Assembly (NCBI GenBank): GCA_963669155.1
Contig: OZ022586.1
Coordinates: 671,050-735,049, forward strand
Length of the DNA: 64,000 nt
Source of the DNA: Arbacia lixula
Lineage: Eukaryota; Echinodermata; Echinoidea; Arbacioida; Arbaciidae
Direction of reading: 5' to 3'
The notes below the pieces were generated by a model. The model was not told where the DNA came from. It did no database searches and saw only the letters and a program-made list of their open reading frames with translations. The translations under genes were made by a program, and so were the position numbers. Within the stretch, counting starts at the first letter, position 1, and every line of letters begins with the position of its first letter. This document shows positions 23,578-35,529 of the stretch, in pieces.

Positions 23578-25100
23578 GCTGTTTGCACTGCGACGGTCGG
23601 TAGGGATGATTCTGGACGTTAGCAGCAAATCTTCCCCTCTCCTTTTCTCCAACTGCATGAATAGCAAGAAAAACAGAATGCAAGAACTCGGTGATATTTA
23701 ATATTTTACTAAGCATAACATGAATACAATACAAAATACTATTAAGTCTTCCTGTTATATTTCTTTATCAATGCGAAGTACTTTGTAATTAGAAAACGTC
23801 TATATAAATTTAGTAACCTGTACATTTTGTATTCGTGTTCATACGGCGATATCATTTTATGTATGCCATAATGATAATACTCAATCATGTCACCCCACGT
23901 TAAATTTCTCTCCGTTCTTTATACCCCACCTCCTCATGCTTGTTGTGCCTCTCTGGCTTTCCCGACCCCCCCCCCCCCTCCCCTACCCCCACCCCCACCC
24001 CCCCCCCCCCCCCCCCACCCTCGACCTTCAACATTCACATTTACACACAATGCATAACATGGATGGATGAAGCTGGGCTTTCCCGCCAGAGCAATATAGC
24101 CATGATAGCGTACAGTTAACCCTTTTATGTGCAACATAAACCTTCACTCTATGGGATTTATGTGTATTAATGGTAACAAAACACACGTGCAGCTTGTAAA
24201 GAGTTAGTAACACTGATCACTACTGATGACGCTCGTGTTGCTAGCTCCAAGTCGTTTATTATGAAACGCAGCATGCATGTAGACTAGACGAATACCGTGA
24301 CTGCTGTCTGTTTAGAGACAACCAATAGGAATGTGGTGAATGGACATTGGCGAACATGATCTCGTGACGTAAGTGTTCTGCCAACCCATCCCATCTCCAT
24401 CTCGAGCTCACGCTTCAATATGTTCAACACCATACTCTACACAAAGAGGGTGTAGCACTTGGTGTCATGGTATCTCACTGAATTTTAGACCGTTGATGTA
24501 ACATCTTAAACCGAGGGTGTTGGGATTTTATAAATACCAAATAAGATTTAAGTTAAGCACCCAGACATAATCAATTCAACTCCTATAGATGTATTAATTT
24601 AATGCTTACTTAGTATTAGTATGTACCGCTTGCGGGATGAACAATCTGTTGTCTTTTCTATGCGATCTGTGCAAAATACACCAACGGACTAACCCTCGGT
24701 GTTAAATCCGACACTCTAGTTATCATTGGTTATACACAAAGTTTGTTACACATGCTATATCTAACACGTGTTTGGTGTATAGATGTAGTGTATATACAAC
24801 GACATCAAATGGTGTAACAATGATAATACCCTCATTTGCTGGGAGAGGAAGTTCACGAAAATGTCATTCTGACAATTAAAGGTGCGTTTACATTTGGATG
24901 AAACAATTGCAGAAATCGTGAGTAGCACAACAATTACAGTCTCATGATAGGAGAGTAAATCTGCCTAAGAAAACTAATTATCATCATGATCATAATCATT
25001 TGGGAAATATACAATGAAGTACGTTTGTCGCAAAAATATTCAATCAACCAAAAAAAAATGTGCATCGCCACGCTCGGGTTTCGTCCTGTTGCTTTCTATA
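23578..25100. other. 5' flank of the TINAG-like gene; no promoter element recognised
   Basis: No TATA box at a credible distance is clear. The stretch holds a C/G-run block at 23965-24020 and a TTAAC-type repeat at 24115-24210. Otherwise it is AT-rich, non-coding DNA. Confidence 0.5.
24115..24210 (-). repeat. TTAAC-type short interspersed repeat with both ends
   Basis: It starts GTTAACCCTTTTATGTGC and ends GTAAAGAGTTAGTAAC. The core is CTATGGGATTTATGTGTATT. The two ends form an imperfect terminal inverted repeat. Confidence 0.6.
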
Positions 25101-25106
25101 AATATA

Positions 25107-25275
25107 GTGCCATTCTCATTGGGCTTTAAAAAATCTCGAAGTTAGAAAAATCGAGAAGTTAGGGGACAGGGACAGTAGGACCATTCGGCTTGTGGTACGG
25201 TTGCTAGGCAACTTTCACTCTAACTTTGCGATTTTTCTGACTTATTGATTTTTTAAAGCCAAATGAGAATGACAC
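25107..25275. mobile_element. Foldback MITE, family B copy 1 (169 bp, TA flanks)
   Basis: The terminal inverted repeat starts GTGCCATTCTCATTGGGCTT at 25107; the other end carries AATGAGAATGACAC up to 25275. TA dinucleotides flank both sides (25105-25106 and 25276-25277), as expected for Tc1/mariner-type insertion. No coding capacity. A second copy is at 36716-36865. Confidence 0.8.
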
Positions 25276-25639
25276 TATTGTGTGTATCTTTGTGCAAAAA
25301 TGCATCTGCGAGAGAATAGTTGATGGGCGATACCTCAATAATCAGTGTTATCAGGTTATGGGGATACAGTGTTATGGGGATACAGCCTTGCGGCGTTTTT
25401 CGCTCTCCTCTGAGAGGCTCATTGGGTTTTTTTTCTTTCACCATGTTCACAGTGTACATGTGTCATTCGTTTGACAGAAGTTCGTATTCGCGCAATAGGC
25501 CGTCAACGGTATACAGACTTTAATAGCTTACAAGTAATTCTTCAAACATGTCAAAAGTGTAATTAGCGCAGTACAATTCTTCTATATATATTGCGGGATG
25601 CACGGCTATATTCATGGCCATAGGCATAAACATTGGAAG

Positions 25640-25754
25640 AAAGACAGAGGATGATGGGTAAAAGAGCAAGAGTGAGAGAGATAATAAAGAGGGCGAGGGA
25701 AATATATCGAGGAAGAAACAGAGAGAGAGAGAGGGGAAGAGAGAGAGAGAGAGA

Positions 25755-25801
<47 letters not shown>

Positions 25802-25990
25802 AAAGAGAGGGTGAGGCAGGGAGAGACAGAGGGAGAGAGTGAGAGAGAGAAAGAGAGAGAGGGGGGAGAAAGAGAGGAAGGTAGGGAGATAAAGAGAGAG
25901 TGAGAGAGAGAGAAAGAGAGAGAGATAGACAGAGAGTGAGAGAGAAAGAGGAGATGAAGAGAAAGTGAGGAAGAGAGCGTGAGAGAGATG
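25640..25990. repeat. GA-rich microsatellite block
   Basis: Long degenerate GA repeat with a G-run at about 25790-25800. Ser/Leu and Arg/Glu frames here are artefacts. Confidence 0.95.
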
Positions 25991-25999
25991 AGGGAGAAA

Positions 26000-27355
26000 C
26001 AAGTGGAGACGAATATAGGAGTAAGGTATTCCATGATTCTGATGTATCGATCTTCTGCCCTTTCTCAGCCAAAGTCACTGATAGCCCCATTCACCGCCAT
26101 CTTTTAGTATAGAGGTATTGTACAATGTGTCAATAAGTCAAGGTTAGCTGCCCGAAATATACGAATTAACATGACAAGTGTAACGATATCAACGCTGCTG
26201 ACGATTTCCAATGACAAAAAAGACACATTGTATTTCTCCCATCTTATCTACAAGAAATCTACGCACTGAAGGTCAGGGGTGGCGATATTGATATTACTGA
26301 AAACTCACAAAGGAAATTTATACAATCTATCTCTCCCATTAGAAATATATATCTACCCAGGTTCATATGTACCTACTTCATTGGAAAATTGTGGAATTAT
26401 GATGAAATGAACAATTCAAAGCCATTTTACAACATATGTTTGGTGCTCCATATATTGTTGCTGTTGTTTTTTTCATCCACATGGCGGTCATACATGTATT
26501 CACTTTTAATATTACCCTGGCTGTCGGGCTATATACCAATTATGATCCTAACTATCAACTAGGGCCTAGCGAGTTGCTAGTGATCATAAGACTAGTCACT
26601 TTACCATAATCCTCTTGTCCGAGTCTGAGCAAGCAGACAGTGATTAGTCTAATACAACCAGACCTCTTTAATGTCTGATTTGGTTTATGAACTGCCCTAC
26701 AGCCTGGAATGTCAGACTAATGTAATATTAACTGTCATGTCATGGCATTCCATTGTACATTCAAGCCGAATCACACGCTTCAGATTTGTATACCAACAAA
26801 CCATGCCATAAAAGGCAACTTTAATTGCATCGCCGAGGGAGAGACGTACCTTATATCACGGAATCAATGATGACAAGTTGAAGGTTAAAGCCACTCCTTA
26901 ATGGAGGGTAAATCGGTTTTCTTTATGAACCGCGAGTGCCGTGGTGATTAAGTCAAAATGAACATGTAATTTTCCACCTCGAAAAAACCAAATCCGACGC
27001 ATCAATTATTTATACTACAATTGGTTCGTGATCACATTTTAACCATACAGAAATCATTTTCCACAAAAATGCGGCTGAAAATAGGAGTAAATCATGATAA
27101 TATACAATGGATGCCGTGTACATTTATGTTTGCGAATGGAATACGATGTTTTAATGATTTAAAGGAATGTCAAAATGATGTGTTGAGATCTTCAATCAAA
27201 GCGATGATTATGCGGTGCTTGGGTACCGGTAAACGAGTGTCCTTTATGTACGTACACGACATCAAAGTCAAGTTTCACTTGTTAGCGCAATGGAAGGGTT
27301 CGCTGTAGTTTGGGTAAAGAGTCACCATTTGTTATGTTTGTTAAGGTATATATTC
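26000..27355. other. Intergenic, nothing recognised
   Basis: AT-rich DNA without a supportable gene. The 95-codon frame near 27021 has no splice context or recognisable motif. Confidence 0.45.
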
Positions 27356-27525
27356 ATTCCTTCTCTGTCAAACTCCATACTGCGAAAATGCTTCAAAAAT
27401 GCTGCGAAAATGCTTCAATGGTGCATAAAGAGTTAACTCCTTCTCTGCCAGACTCCATACTGCCCTATGGGAATTGTGTCTATTACCAGTGCGAAATTGC
27501 CTCGATGGCGCATTAAGAGTTAACC
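27355..27525 (-). repeat. Two adjacent copies of the TTAAC-type repeat
   Basis: Both copies read CTTCTCTG(T/C)C(A)..ACTCCATACTGC and end in (A)AAGAGTTAAC, at about 27435 and 27524. They are adjacent in the same orientation. The second copy is intact (CCCTATGGGAATTGTGTCTA). Confidence 0.75.
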
Positions 27526-27875
27526 ATGACTTCGTTAAGATTACGATAGTAATGGAGAAGAGGCAGATAGTGAATCTCCTCATTTTTGTTAGATCACAGC
27601 ATGTTGCTGAATTAATGAAATGGCGATGAAATCATCTTTCGTGCTTAATCATGATACTGCCACTGCTGATTATGACACTGATAATATATGTTGTTTGTCC
27701 TGCTAAAATGGAGGAGGTGGAAAGGACCACGAGTTTGTATTTGATTTTATTTCATTTCTAATGAAGGGTAATGGAAAGGAGGTTTTTACGGGATCCGTCA
27801 TCGTGGCGAAACCTTTCCTCCATTGCCCTATATCACTTTGTTGGTCCCGTGAATGCTTCATCTCAAAATGATTAA

Positions 27876-28240
27876 AGGGCATATACTGTACTGGGAAGGC
27901 GAAAAAGCCTTCAAAATGCAATTGTTTGCAATCTTCTTGCCAATGGTCTTAAATTCGTGTATTGTCTATATTAGAAGCTTGCTGAAAGTTATTTGCCCTC
28001 AAATGATCCACATATGCAGTAATTAATGATTAATGATTAAATCTTCAAAATGTTCGGCCCGAACATTTTGAGGATTTGTGATTTAATCACTCATTACTCC
28101 AAATGTAGATCATTTGAGGGCAAATAACTTTCAGCAAGCTTCTAAAATAGACAATACATGAATTTAAGACCATTGGCAAGAAGATTGCTAACAATTACAT
28201 TTTGAAGGCTTTTTCGCCTTCTCAGAACAGTATATTCCCT
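27876..28240. mobile_element. Foldback MITE, family A copy 1 (365 bp, TTAA duplication)
   Basis: TTAA flanks at 27872-27875 and 28241-28244. The two halves are near-complete inverted repeats (about 180 bp each) meeting at the palindromic centre AATGTTCGGCCCGAACATT. The ends read AGGGCATAT.. and ..TATTCCCT. No ORF. The TTAA duplication fits a piggyBac- or Kolobok-type transposase acting in trans, which is inference. Confidence 0.9.
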
Positions 28241-28249
28241 TTAAGTCGT

Positions 28250-30160
28250 CGAAAGCAAACGAGATCGGGACTCGTGATCGTATCAGAACAGGGCCCCATC
28301 TTGTAAAAAGTTGCGATTGATCTGAATCGACTGCAAGGTCAATCTCCTTATTCCTAACAAGATACAAGATACAAGATATTTTATTCAGTCCAAAATCATG
28401 GAAATTTGCTTTCCACCAGCACAAGAACACAATATATAGCGATACTAGAGACACATATAAACGATAAACAATAAACAATGAATTAGAAAAACAGATCTAA
28501 GCATGGTTGTAACTCGTCTGCGTCGATGTAAATTTTGTACTGTATGAGACATAATAATTAAAGACTGAAAAATCATTAACTGCGGAATTGGGTTCATATT
28601 TTTAGTTTCATTCTCGTTCTATTCCTGATGTAATACGATATATTATATTTACTTTATTTATTCGTCAATTTTGATACATTGTCATATAAGATAGAAACAT
28701 GTCTAATGTAGAGAGTTACGATTAACATCAATAACAAGTCAAGTTGCGATCAATTGTAATTTATATAAGCCAGCCCTTGTTCTCCCATGATCACCAATAT
28801 CATGGATCCCGTTGTCGTTACCTCTACAATCTATTCCCTGATCAAGATGATAGCGATAACGGTGCTCAAAACTAGGGCCTGGTGAAAGAAAGAAACAATC
28901 GACTTGCATTCCAGACGACCGGGCAAATATATTTTGTTGTGAACACAAGTATCTCATGACACAACACGAACACAAGAAAACAAACACGACTTCAAGCATT
29001 GTTCAGCTTTACCGGCCCTGGAGCCCGTAGGCGTCGTGAGCCGACCTGGATAGGCAAACCCGGTAGAGCCAGTGTGGAAATGTTGAGCCATGGACCCTTC
29101 GTGGTAGGGTCCATGGTTGAGCATACTCCATGCGACAGATACCGAAATAAATCAAGTGCATTTCCTACTGGTGGAGGCGCCCCCAGACGCCCCAAAATTT
29201 CCCTACACAAACGCCCCTGCACTACAAAAAGAGCGGTGTTGAATTTAACACCACATATCAAACAATTCAACACCGGCTCAGCTTCAAAAGATAACCACAC
29301 CATCGAGCGTTGAAGTTTTGATAACATGCTCATATGGCGTCACACTTCGGGACGCGATTAGTGATGTAGCCATTACACATCTCTATATTTTTACATTTCA
29401 ATTCTTCTTGACTTTATAATGTAAGAGCTCGTGGCCATGTCTGTTTCAGTGAAGGTATCCATACTACATTTGTTATAACTTGTTACATTGGAATCCCATA
29501 AAACCCAGTCTCTTTACGGAGTTGGTCGATTTTTACCTAGACATGCATTTCTTAGAACTTCAACTTTTTACTGCATTTTATGGGTAGTGAACGAGTCTGA
29601 TTTGTAGGTGAAATATGATCGTCTGCTGGCGAACACTATATGGTGAAGAATTGCCAACATTAACACGGAACAATAACAGGTCAAACATTCATTTGTCAAT
29701 ATCACTGAATAAAAATACAATTACGTGACGAAATGCGCATCTACATTTTATAGTTCAGTGCGTTTAATGCTTGGCCTTATAAATGATTTTATGATGGGTT
29801 TGATCGGAGCTGTTTCAACAAATATTCAGAATATTCAACCGATATTCAAAACGACAGAGGGAATGACTACTCACCATGTCTACCATTGATCAAAAAAGGG
29901 GGAAGAAAGTAGAAAGGATAACACTCCGTATTCTTTATGGTGAACAAAAAGGTGGTAGAGTGCAACGAACTTGTGAACTTTTCCCCCCTCACGATTGCTC
30001 TAAAAACCTACCTAGACTCCATTGTCATTAACGTCCCCATAAACACGAGCCGCGAAGTTTTGACCAAATACTGTGAGCTTTAGAAACATAATGGGCAATA
30101 TCGGGTGTTCCATCACTACCATGACTACGATAAATGGGGGGAAACTCACTGCAGGTGCGT
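28250..30160. other. Intergenic, one small hairpin only
   Basis: No gene. A perfect 11-bp inverted repeat CCATGGACCCT / AGGGTCCATGG with a 7-nt loop lies at 29088-29116, in a locally GC-richer stretch. Confidence 0.5.
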
Positions 30161-30164
30161 TTAA

Positions 30165-30780
30165 GTTTAAAGGTAGGGACGAGGGAGGTCATCCTTTCTA
30201 CAAATTACATGAATCTCTGCAGGAATCAGCAGTTTACCCTAACGATTAAATGTTTGAAATCTTAGCCATGCCTTAATGAACTTTTTCTAGAAAAAATAAA
30301 ACATCATCCTTGTTTACGTTCGAGACGCCCCATTTTATAGCGACCATCGTCTACAATTATATACCGTATTTATGGTAATGTACCGGTCAGTGTATCGGTC
30401 AGCGGTGAACAACGGATCACTGCAGTGCGAGAGCCGTGATATCAGCGAAATTGCGTACACTACAGCTCAAAGGAATTGGCACGGGTAAAGGGAAAGGGAA
30501 GGAGCCGCAGTTTTGAACCGTGGTATATTTTGTTCAATTCAGCATGAAGCATGATGTTTTTTAGGCTAAAGCATCGTGTTTCATGCTGAACTGGACAAAA
30601 CATACTGCGATGTAAACTGCGGCTCCTTCCCTTTCTTTCCTTTCCCTTTACCCTTGCCAATTCCTTTGAGCTGTAGTGTATGTTGGTCTCCGGTCTCTCG
30701 GCTATATGAACCGCTAGGGTTTGGAACCTACTCGAAATCTCCCGATCAAAATATTCCGCTCAAAGTCAGTTTCCATTTTC
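30165..30780 (+). repeat. Old interspersed repeat, copy 3 (split by a younger MITE)
   Basis: Left part 30165-30457 and right part 30679-30780 match the copies at 7.7-8.5 kb and 9.3-9.7 kb. Shared text includes GGAATCAGCAGTTTACCCTA, ACCGGTCAGTGTATCGGTCA and GGAACCTACTCGAAATC. The break is filled by the element at 30458-30678. Confidence 0.7.
30458..30678. mobile_element. Foldback MITE, family C (221 bp, TA duplication)
   Basis: Terminal inverted repeat CACTACAGCTCAAAGGAATT.. extends with few mismatches over about 90 bp (through the GGAGCCGCAGTTT / AAACTGCGGCTCC segment). TA flanks lie at 30456-30457 and 30679-30680. This suggests a Tc1/mariner-type non-autonomous element. Confidence 0.88.
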
Positions 30781-30879
30781 ATTATAAGATTTTAGAAGAT
30801 TTTAGAGAGCAATTTCTTCCATTTTCCATTTCTATGATCCATTTTTTTACACAGTTTTATAATTTTGACTTATAATAGG

Positions 30880-32010
30880 GGCTACCGCACCTTTAAACTT
30901 CTACACGGTAGGCAAATAGGTACTGTAATCGATGAAAGTTATCTTTTGTATGTGATTTACGTGTCGCTACAGGTGCGCAGTTTGTGTCATTTGTCAAAAT
31001 CACGTTAAAGTCCTTGATTATAATCGGCCATTACGTTTGTGAAAGATGGTCTTGATTGACCGAGTTCAACTTGACATCTTTGCAGTATGGTAATCGCTGG
31101 AATGAAAGGTCAAAGATTGTTGAGGAAGCCGCTTGTGAAATGTGCTCTTAAAATAGACTATTTTCGTTGTGTATGCAAATGTTATGCACATATTTCAACA
31201 ATACGTTATTAATGTTAATCCCAATAGTCCAGCGTGATACCTGAATAATAATTGTTCACTTTTGTCCAAACGCACCAAATTTGGCACACATATAGAATTA
31301 ACTTATAAAAAAAAACTGGATATTGAGCCCTCTTTAAATTTGCGCAGGTAGGTATTGGAGGCCATTTTGAAAAAAAAAATGAAAGATGAAATCGTTCATC
31401 AACGCACCAATATTGCGGTTCAGAGATGGGTCATCCTTAATTGCCAAGTTTCAAAAGTAAAGTACTTTATACACCCAATAAGATATACATGTGCTATGTA
31501 AATTTGACATTCCTTCTTTTCTCTTTGTATGTTTTTTATGTTACCCATTTATATGTAAACATAAATAATCAATTATGTTAATCTAGGAACAAGCTCGATA
31601 GGCCTTTGGCCTTTGTTCCCCCCCCCCCCCCCCCCCCACACACACACACGTAATGATATTCTTGTTTTGCTGTTTTATGTGTTGTATATGACTATTGTAT
31701 TGTTATTTTTTTGTAGTTTTGTACATTTTCCTTGTCTCCACGTTTTAACTTGTCTGTTTGTTTTTATCAAATGTGGAAATAAATGAATTTAAATTAAAAT
31801 TGAATTAAACGAAGAAGACGATAACGACATTGGTTAATATATTCATATCTTGTTAAACTCCGACTCAGTCTGCGTTACATTCTGTACATTGCACGTTCCA
31901 TATCATGATGTTATGAATATTCATGTACAGTACAACTTCCCTAGCCACCCCTTTAGTACCCCTTGGACTCCCTTATTCATGTGTCGCGTTGTGTTCAACG
32001 ATCATTTCTC
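30880..32010. other. Intergenic with a C-run/(CA)n tract
   Basis: It holds a C-run plus CA repeat at 31617-31650 and a fragment near 31170-31215 resembling the middle of the old interspersed repeat. No gene. Confidence 0.5.
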
Positions 32011-32014
32011 AGAT

Positions 32015-32100
32015 TAATTCTTTGTGGGCCATTGGGGCAATTCTGCACAAGTAATACACACAAATCCCATAGAGCAGCTCTTAATCTGTCACATAAATGA
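32015..32100 (+). repeat. TTAAC-type short interspersed repeat
   Basis: CTTTGTGGGCCATTGGGGCA, then AAGTAATACACACAAATCCC and ATAGAGCAGCTCTTAATCTG match the family core. Confidence 0.6.
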
Positions 32101-32635
32101 TTAATGCGGTATAAACAATCTCGGACTTATCCATTTATGATAATTGACCACTATAATAGTGAATAATGGCACCGTGAGATGTATTTAAAGAAACCCCAGC
32201 GACAGAAATGTCGGTTTCATTATTTGTCATCTTCAGATATGTCTCAGGTTGTTGAGATTTGGCTCCGATGTTAACAAAAGAATCGACCTTCAAGCGAACA
32301 TTTGCGATCTACAATTTCACAACACGGATAAATTGCGCAACGCTTAGATACTAACAACATAATAAAGATGTATGGTTTCAACTCCTCCTGGAATTAAACA
32401 GAGCGGGATTGAGATAAATAAAAAACAAACTTAAGCATAAAAATGGAGAGAGAGAAACTTTCTACCTACCACAGATTGGTGTGAAATAGACGCATCGGTG
32501 TAATTTTCCACCAAAATTACGATCAAATTGCGCCGGGTGATGTAAAGTTAGTGCATTGAGCAATGAGCAGGCTCTTCTTTCATGTCTGTGAGATGGCGTA
32601 AATATTTGTTCATGTTTGGCCCTGGGAAAGCACTC

Positions 32636-32862
32636 CTCTCTCTCTCTCTCTCTCCCTCTCTCTCTCTATCTCTCCCCTTTTTTTCTCTCTCTATCTCTCT
32701 CTCTCTCTATCTATCTCTCCCCTTTTTCCTCTCTCTCTCTCTCTCTCTCCCTCTCTATTTATATCCCCCTCTCTCTTGTCGCTCATGTTTTCTCTTTTCA
32801 GTATCTCAGTGTCTCTCCATATCTCATCTCTCATACTTTGCCTTTCTCTTCCCCCCCCCCTC

Positions 32863-32903
<41 letters not shown>

Positions 32904-32925
32904 CCCCCCCCCCCCCCTCTCTACA
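32636..32925. repeat. (CT)n-rich microsatellite block
   Basis: CT repeats with C-runs at 32850-32920. Long Ser/Leu frames are artefacts. Confidence 0.95.
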
Positions 32926-33456
32926 GACGTCTGAACAAGTAGCAAACAAAATCTGACAGTACAACAATAGGTATGTTCGTTTATATGTGCATCGTCTAGT
33001 GTTGTATCATACCCCAGGTCCCCGGGAGTTATTAAAAGCCAGTCTCTATGGCAAGCGAAAAGTAACACAAATGTCTAAATATTTCCAAAGAAGGTCGATA
33101 AGACGAGCATTGCGTGTAAGACCAGGTATACTATTAGAAATTCACTTCTATGATATGTGCGTGAAAATATAGGTCAAAGATTGGTGAGATGCAAATATCA
33201 TATTGAAACTTCAAGAAAGTATTTTCTGTATTACTGCAATTCACGTTCCATCGATGCTACATGAGGGTCTAGTGTAAATCACTCATTTTAAATGATTGTT
33301 TGAACTTATCCTGATAAAATGAAAGGCACCCCTCTGTCTTCACTGATGAGGTTAATGTGAATGAATAATGCCTTATCAATGTTCTTCTGTCGGTCTTTAT
33401 TACATCTTTCTCTCCCCCACCCCTCCTATTCCATATAGAGAGACGCACGTACATAG

Positions 33457-33499
<43 letters not shown>

Positions 33500-33525
33500 A
33501 ACAAACAAACAAACAAACACACATG
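33457..33525. repeat. (CA)n then (CAAA)n microsatellite
   Basis: CA repeat runs to about 33494, then CAAA units to about 33518. Confidence 0.95.
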
Positions 33526-34269
33526 CACGCGCGCGAACATAAACATACAAACACATCAACATAAAATGAACCACAAGGAATTGTTGTGTTTTTTTCTCCT
33601 GTTCATCATGTTTATACAAATCTTGGTTCACCATGCCCTCTATACTCATTCTGCCAATCAATTTCCGCGGGGCTTTTTGGCAGCAATTGTTGAGAGTACA
33701 ACAAGGCGATAATCGTCATTATGGAAACCTTATTAATGCCAAGCCTTGGATGAAGTGCCAAATACTTTCTAAAAATAGAACAAAGTACTTCACTCCTGAA
33801 ATTCCACAAGGACTTCCCCGATCATCGTTTGTTCAGACTGTTTAGCACGCGTTCAGACGTCTAATATTACACGATATAAAATGATAAAATGATGTCATTT
33901 CATCGGTGCAATGAAATCTAACTGGTTGTGAGCCCTAAAAAAACAGGTTGATCTCAATAAAATTAGAAAAGGCAGAGATGAAAATTAATATTGATGATGG
34001 TTAGAGAATCCAACAGATGTTTTAAAAGTGTTAATAATTTTCAAATCGTAATCCACCGGGCTTCATGTTCATCTAGTATTTTCCAACCTTCTTTTTATCT
34101 CCAATTTATATTTTCTCTCCCATTAATTGTAGAACCTCCACTCCTACCCCCCTCTCTTGATTATAACGAGTAATCACCATCTTTCTACTTTCCGAAAGTG
34201 ACTTCATGTTATTTCTAAAGGCACGACATTCGATGCGTTTAACAATGTTTATCGGCAGTATGTCATTTC

Positions 34270-34314
34270 CAAACACCCCCCCCCCCGCGCCATACACACA
34301 CACAGACACACACA

Positions 34315-34361
<47 letters not shown>

Positions 34362-34458
34362 ACACACACTAACACGCACACGCACACACCAACTGGAACC
34401 CCTTCCCCATACCCCCTCCCCCCCCCCCACACACACACACACAAACAAACAAACAAAA
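34270..34458. repeat. (CA)n microsatellite with C-runs
   Basis: CA/CAGA repeat interrupted by a unique stretch at 34388-34420. Confidence 0.95.
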
Positions 34459-34799
34459 AATAATAAATCTTCCTTTTCAGTTCGATTTTACCATTGGATT
34501 ATTCCACTGTACGCATTCTTGTTGCGCCTACATTTAACATGAAAACTGCCAAGTAGATTTGGCACATGAAAGGATTCAAACACCTGTGAAACCACACCAT
34601 TCAAAAATCCCCATCATCGGTAAAAAGGTCTTCTTAAATACTGTTGACTCTAATCGAAGTCAGTGGACTGATTGTTTCCTTTTATTATCAAAATAAATTG
34701 TTTCACCTTGTCGAGAAAATTGTCGAAAACTTGGCGACAAAAGGAAACGTGAAAAGTTGAATCCGTAGGAATATGAAAGAAACGCGTGAATGCCATTAA

Positions 34800-35162
34800 A
34801 GGGCATAATGTACTGGGAAGGCAAAAAAGCCTTCAAAAGGTAATTGTTAGCAATCTTCTTGCCAATGGTCTTAAATTCATGTATTGTTTATTTTAGAAGC
34901 TTGCTGAAAGTTATTTGCCCTCAAATGATCCACATATGGAGTAATTAATGATTAATGATTAAATCCTCAAAATGTTCGGGCCGAACATTTTGAGGATTTG
35001 TGATTTAATCATTCATTACTCCAGATATGGATCATTTGAGGGCAAATAACTTTCAGCAAGCTTCTAAAATAAACAATACATGAATTTAAGACCATTGGCA
35101 AGAAGATTGCTAACAGTTACCTTTTGAAAGCTTTTTTGCCTTCTCAATACAGTATATGCCCT
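34800..35162. mobile_element. Foldback MITE, family A copy 2 (363 bp, TTAA duplication)
   Basis: Flanking TTAA at 34796-34799 and 35163-35166. The sequence is nearly identical to 27876-28240, including the centre ATGTTCGGGCCGAACAT and the ends AGGGCATA.. / ..TATGCCCT. The high similarity suggests recent activity of the family. Confidence 0.9.
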
Positions 35163-35229
35163 TTAAGCATGTTGAGCGACAGAGATTGATAATGATGCTA
35201 CAATAGTAACAAGGGGTGGATTGAAAATC

Positions 35230-35287
<58 letters not shown>

Positions 35288-35290
35288 TGG
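35230..35290. repeat. (GT)n microsatellite
   Basis: About 28 GT dinucleotides with one interruption (TTTG). Confidence 0.95.
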
Positions 35291-35389
35291 TGATTTGCCA
35301 TTTGGTCCAATCCCACTTGGTCCATTCACCATTTCGTCTACCATCACATGCTGAATAGTATGGATAGGGGGTCTGGATGAGGGTGTAGA

Positions 35390-35520
35390 TTAACGAACCC
35401 TTATTCGTTTTCGGAATAACGAGCATCGAGGTATAGGCAATTTACGTGTTTAGAAATTACGAACTTGCGGAATAACGAACCTTCGGAATAAACGAACCTT
35501 CGGTATATCGAACTGTACCC
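35390..35520. repeat. GAACCTTCGGAATAACGAA-type repeat, short locus
   Basis: It carries repeated TTCGGAATAACGA(A/G) words and ends TATCGAACTGTACCC. Its words and end match the array at 47095-47465. Confidence 0.7.
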
Positions 35521-35529
35521 ATTATTTTA

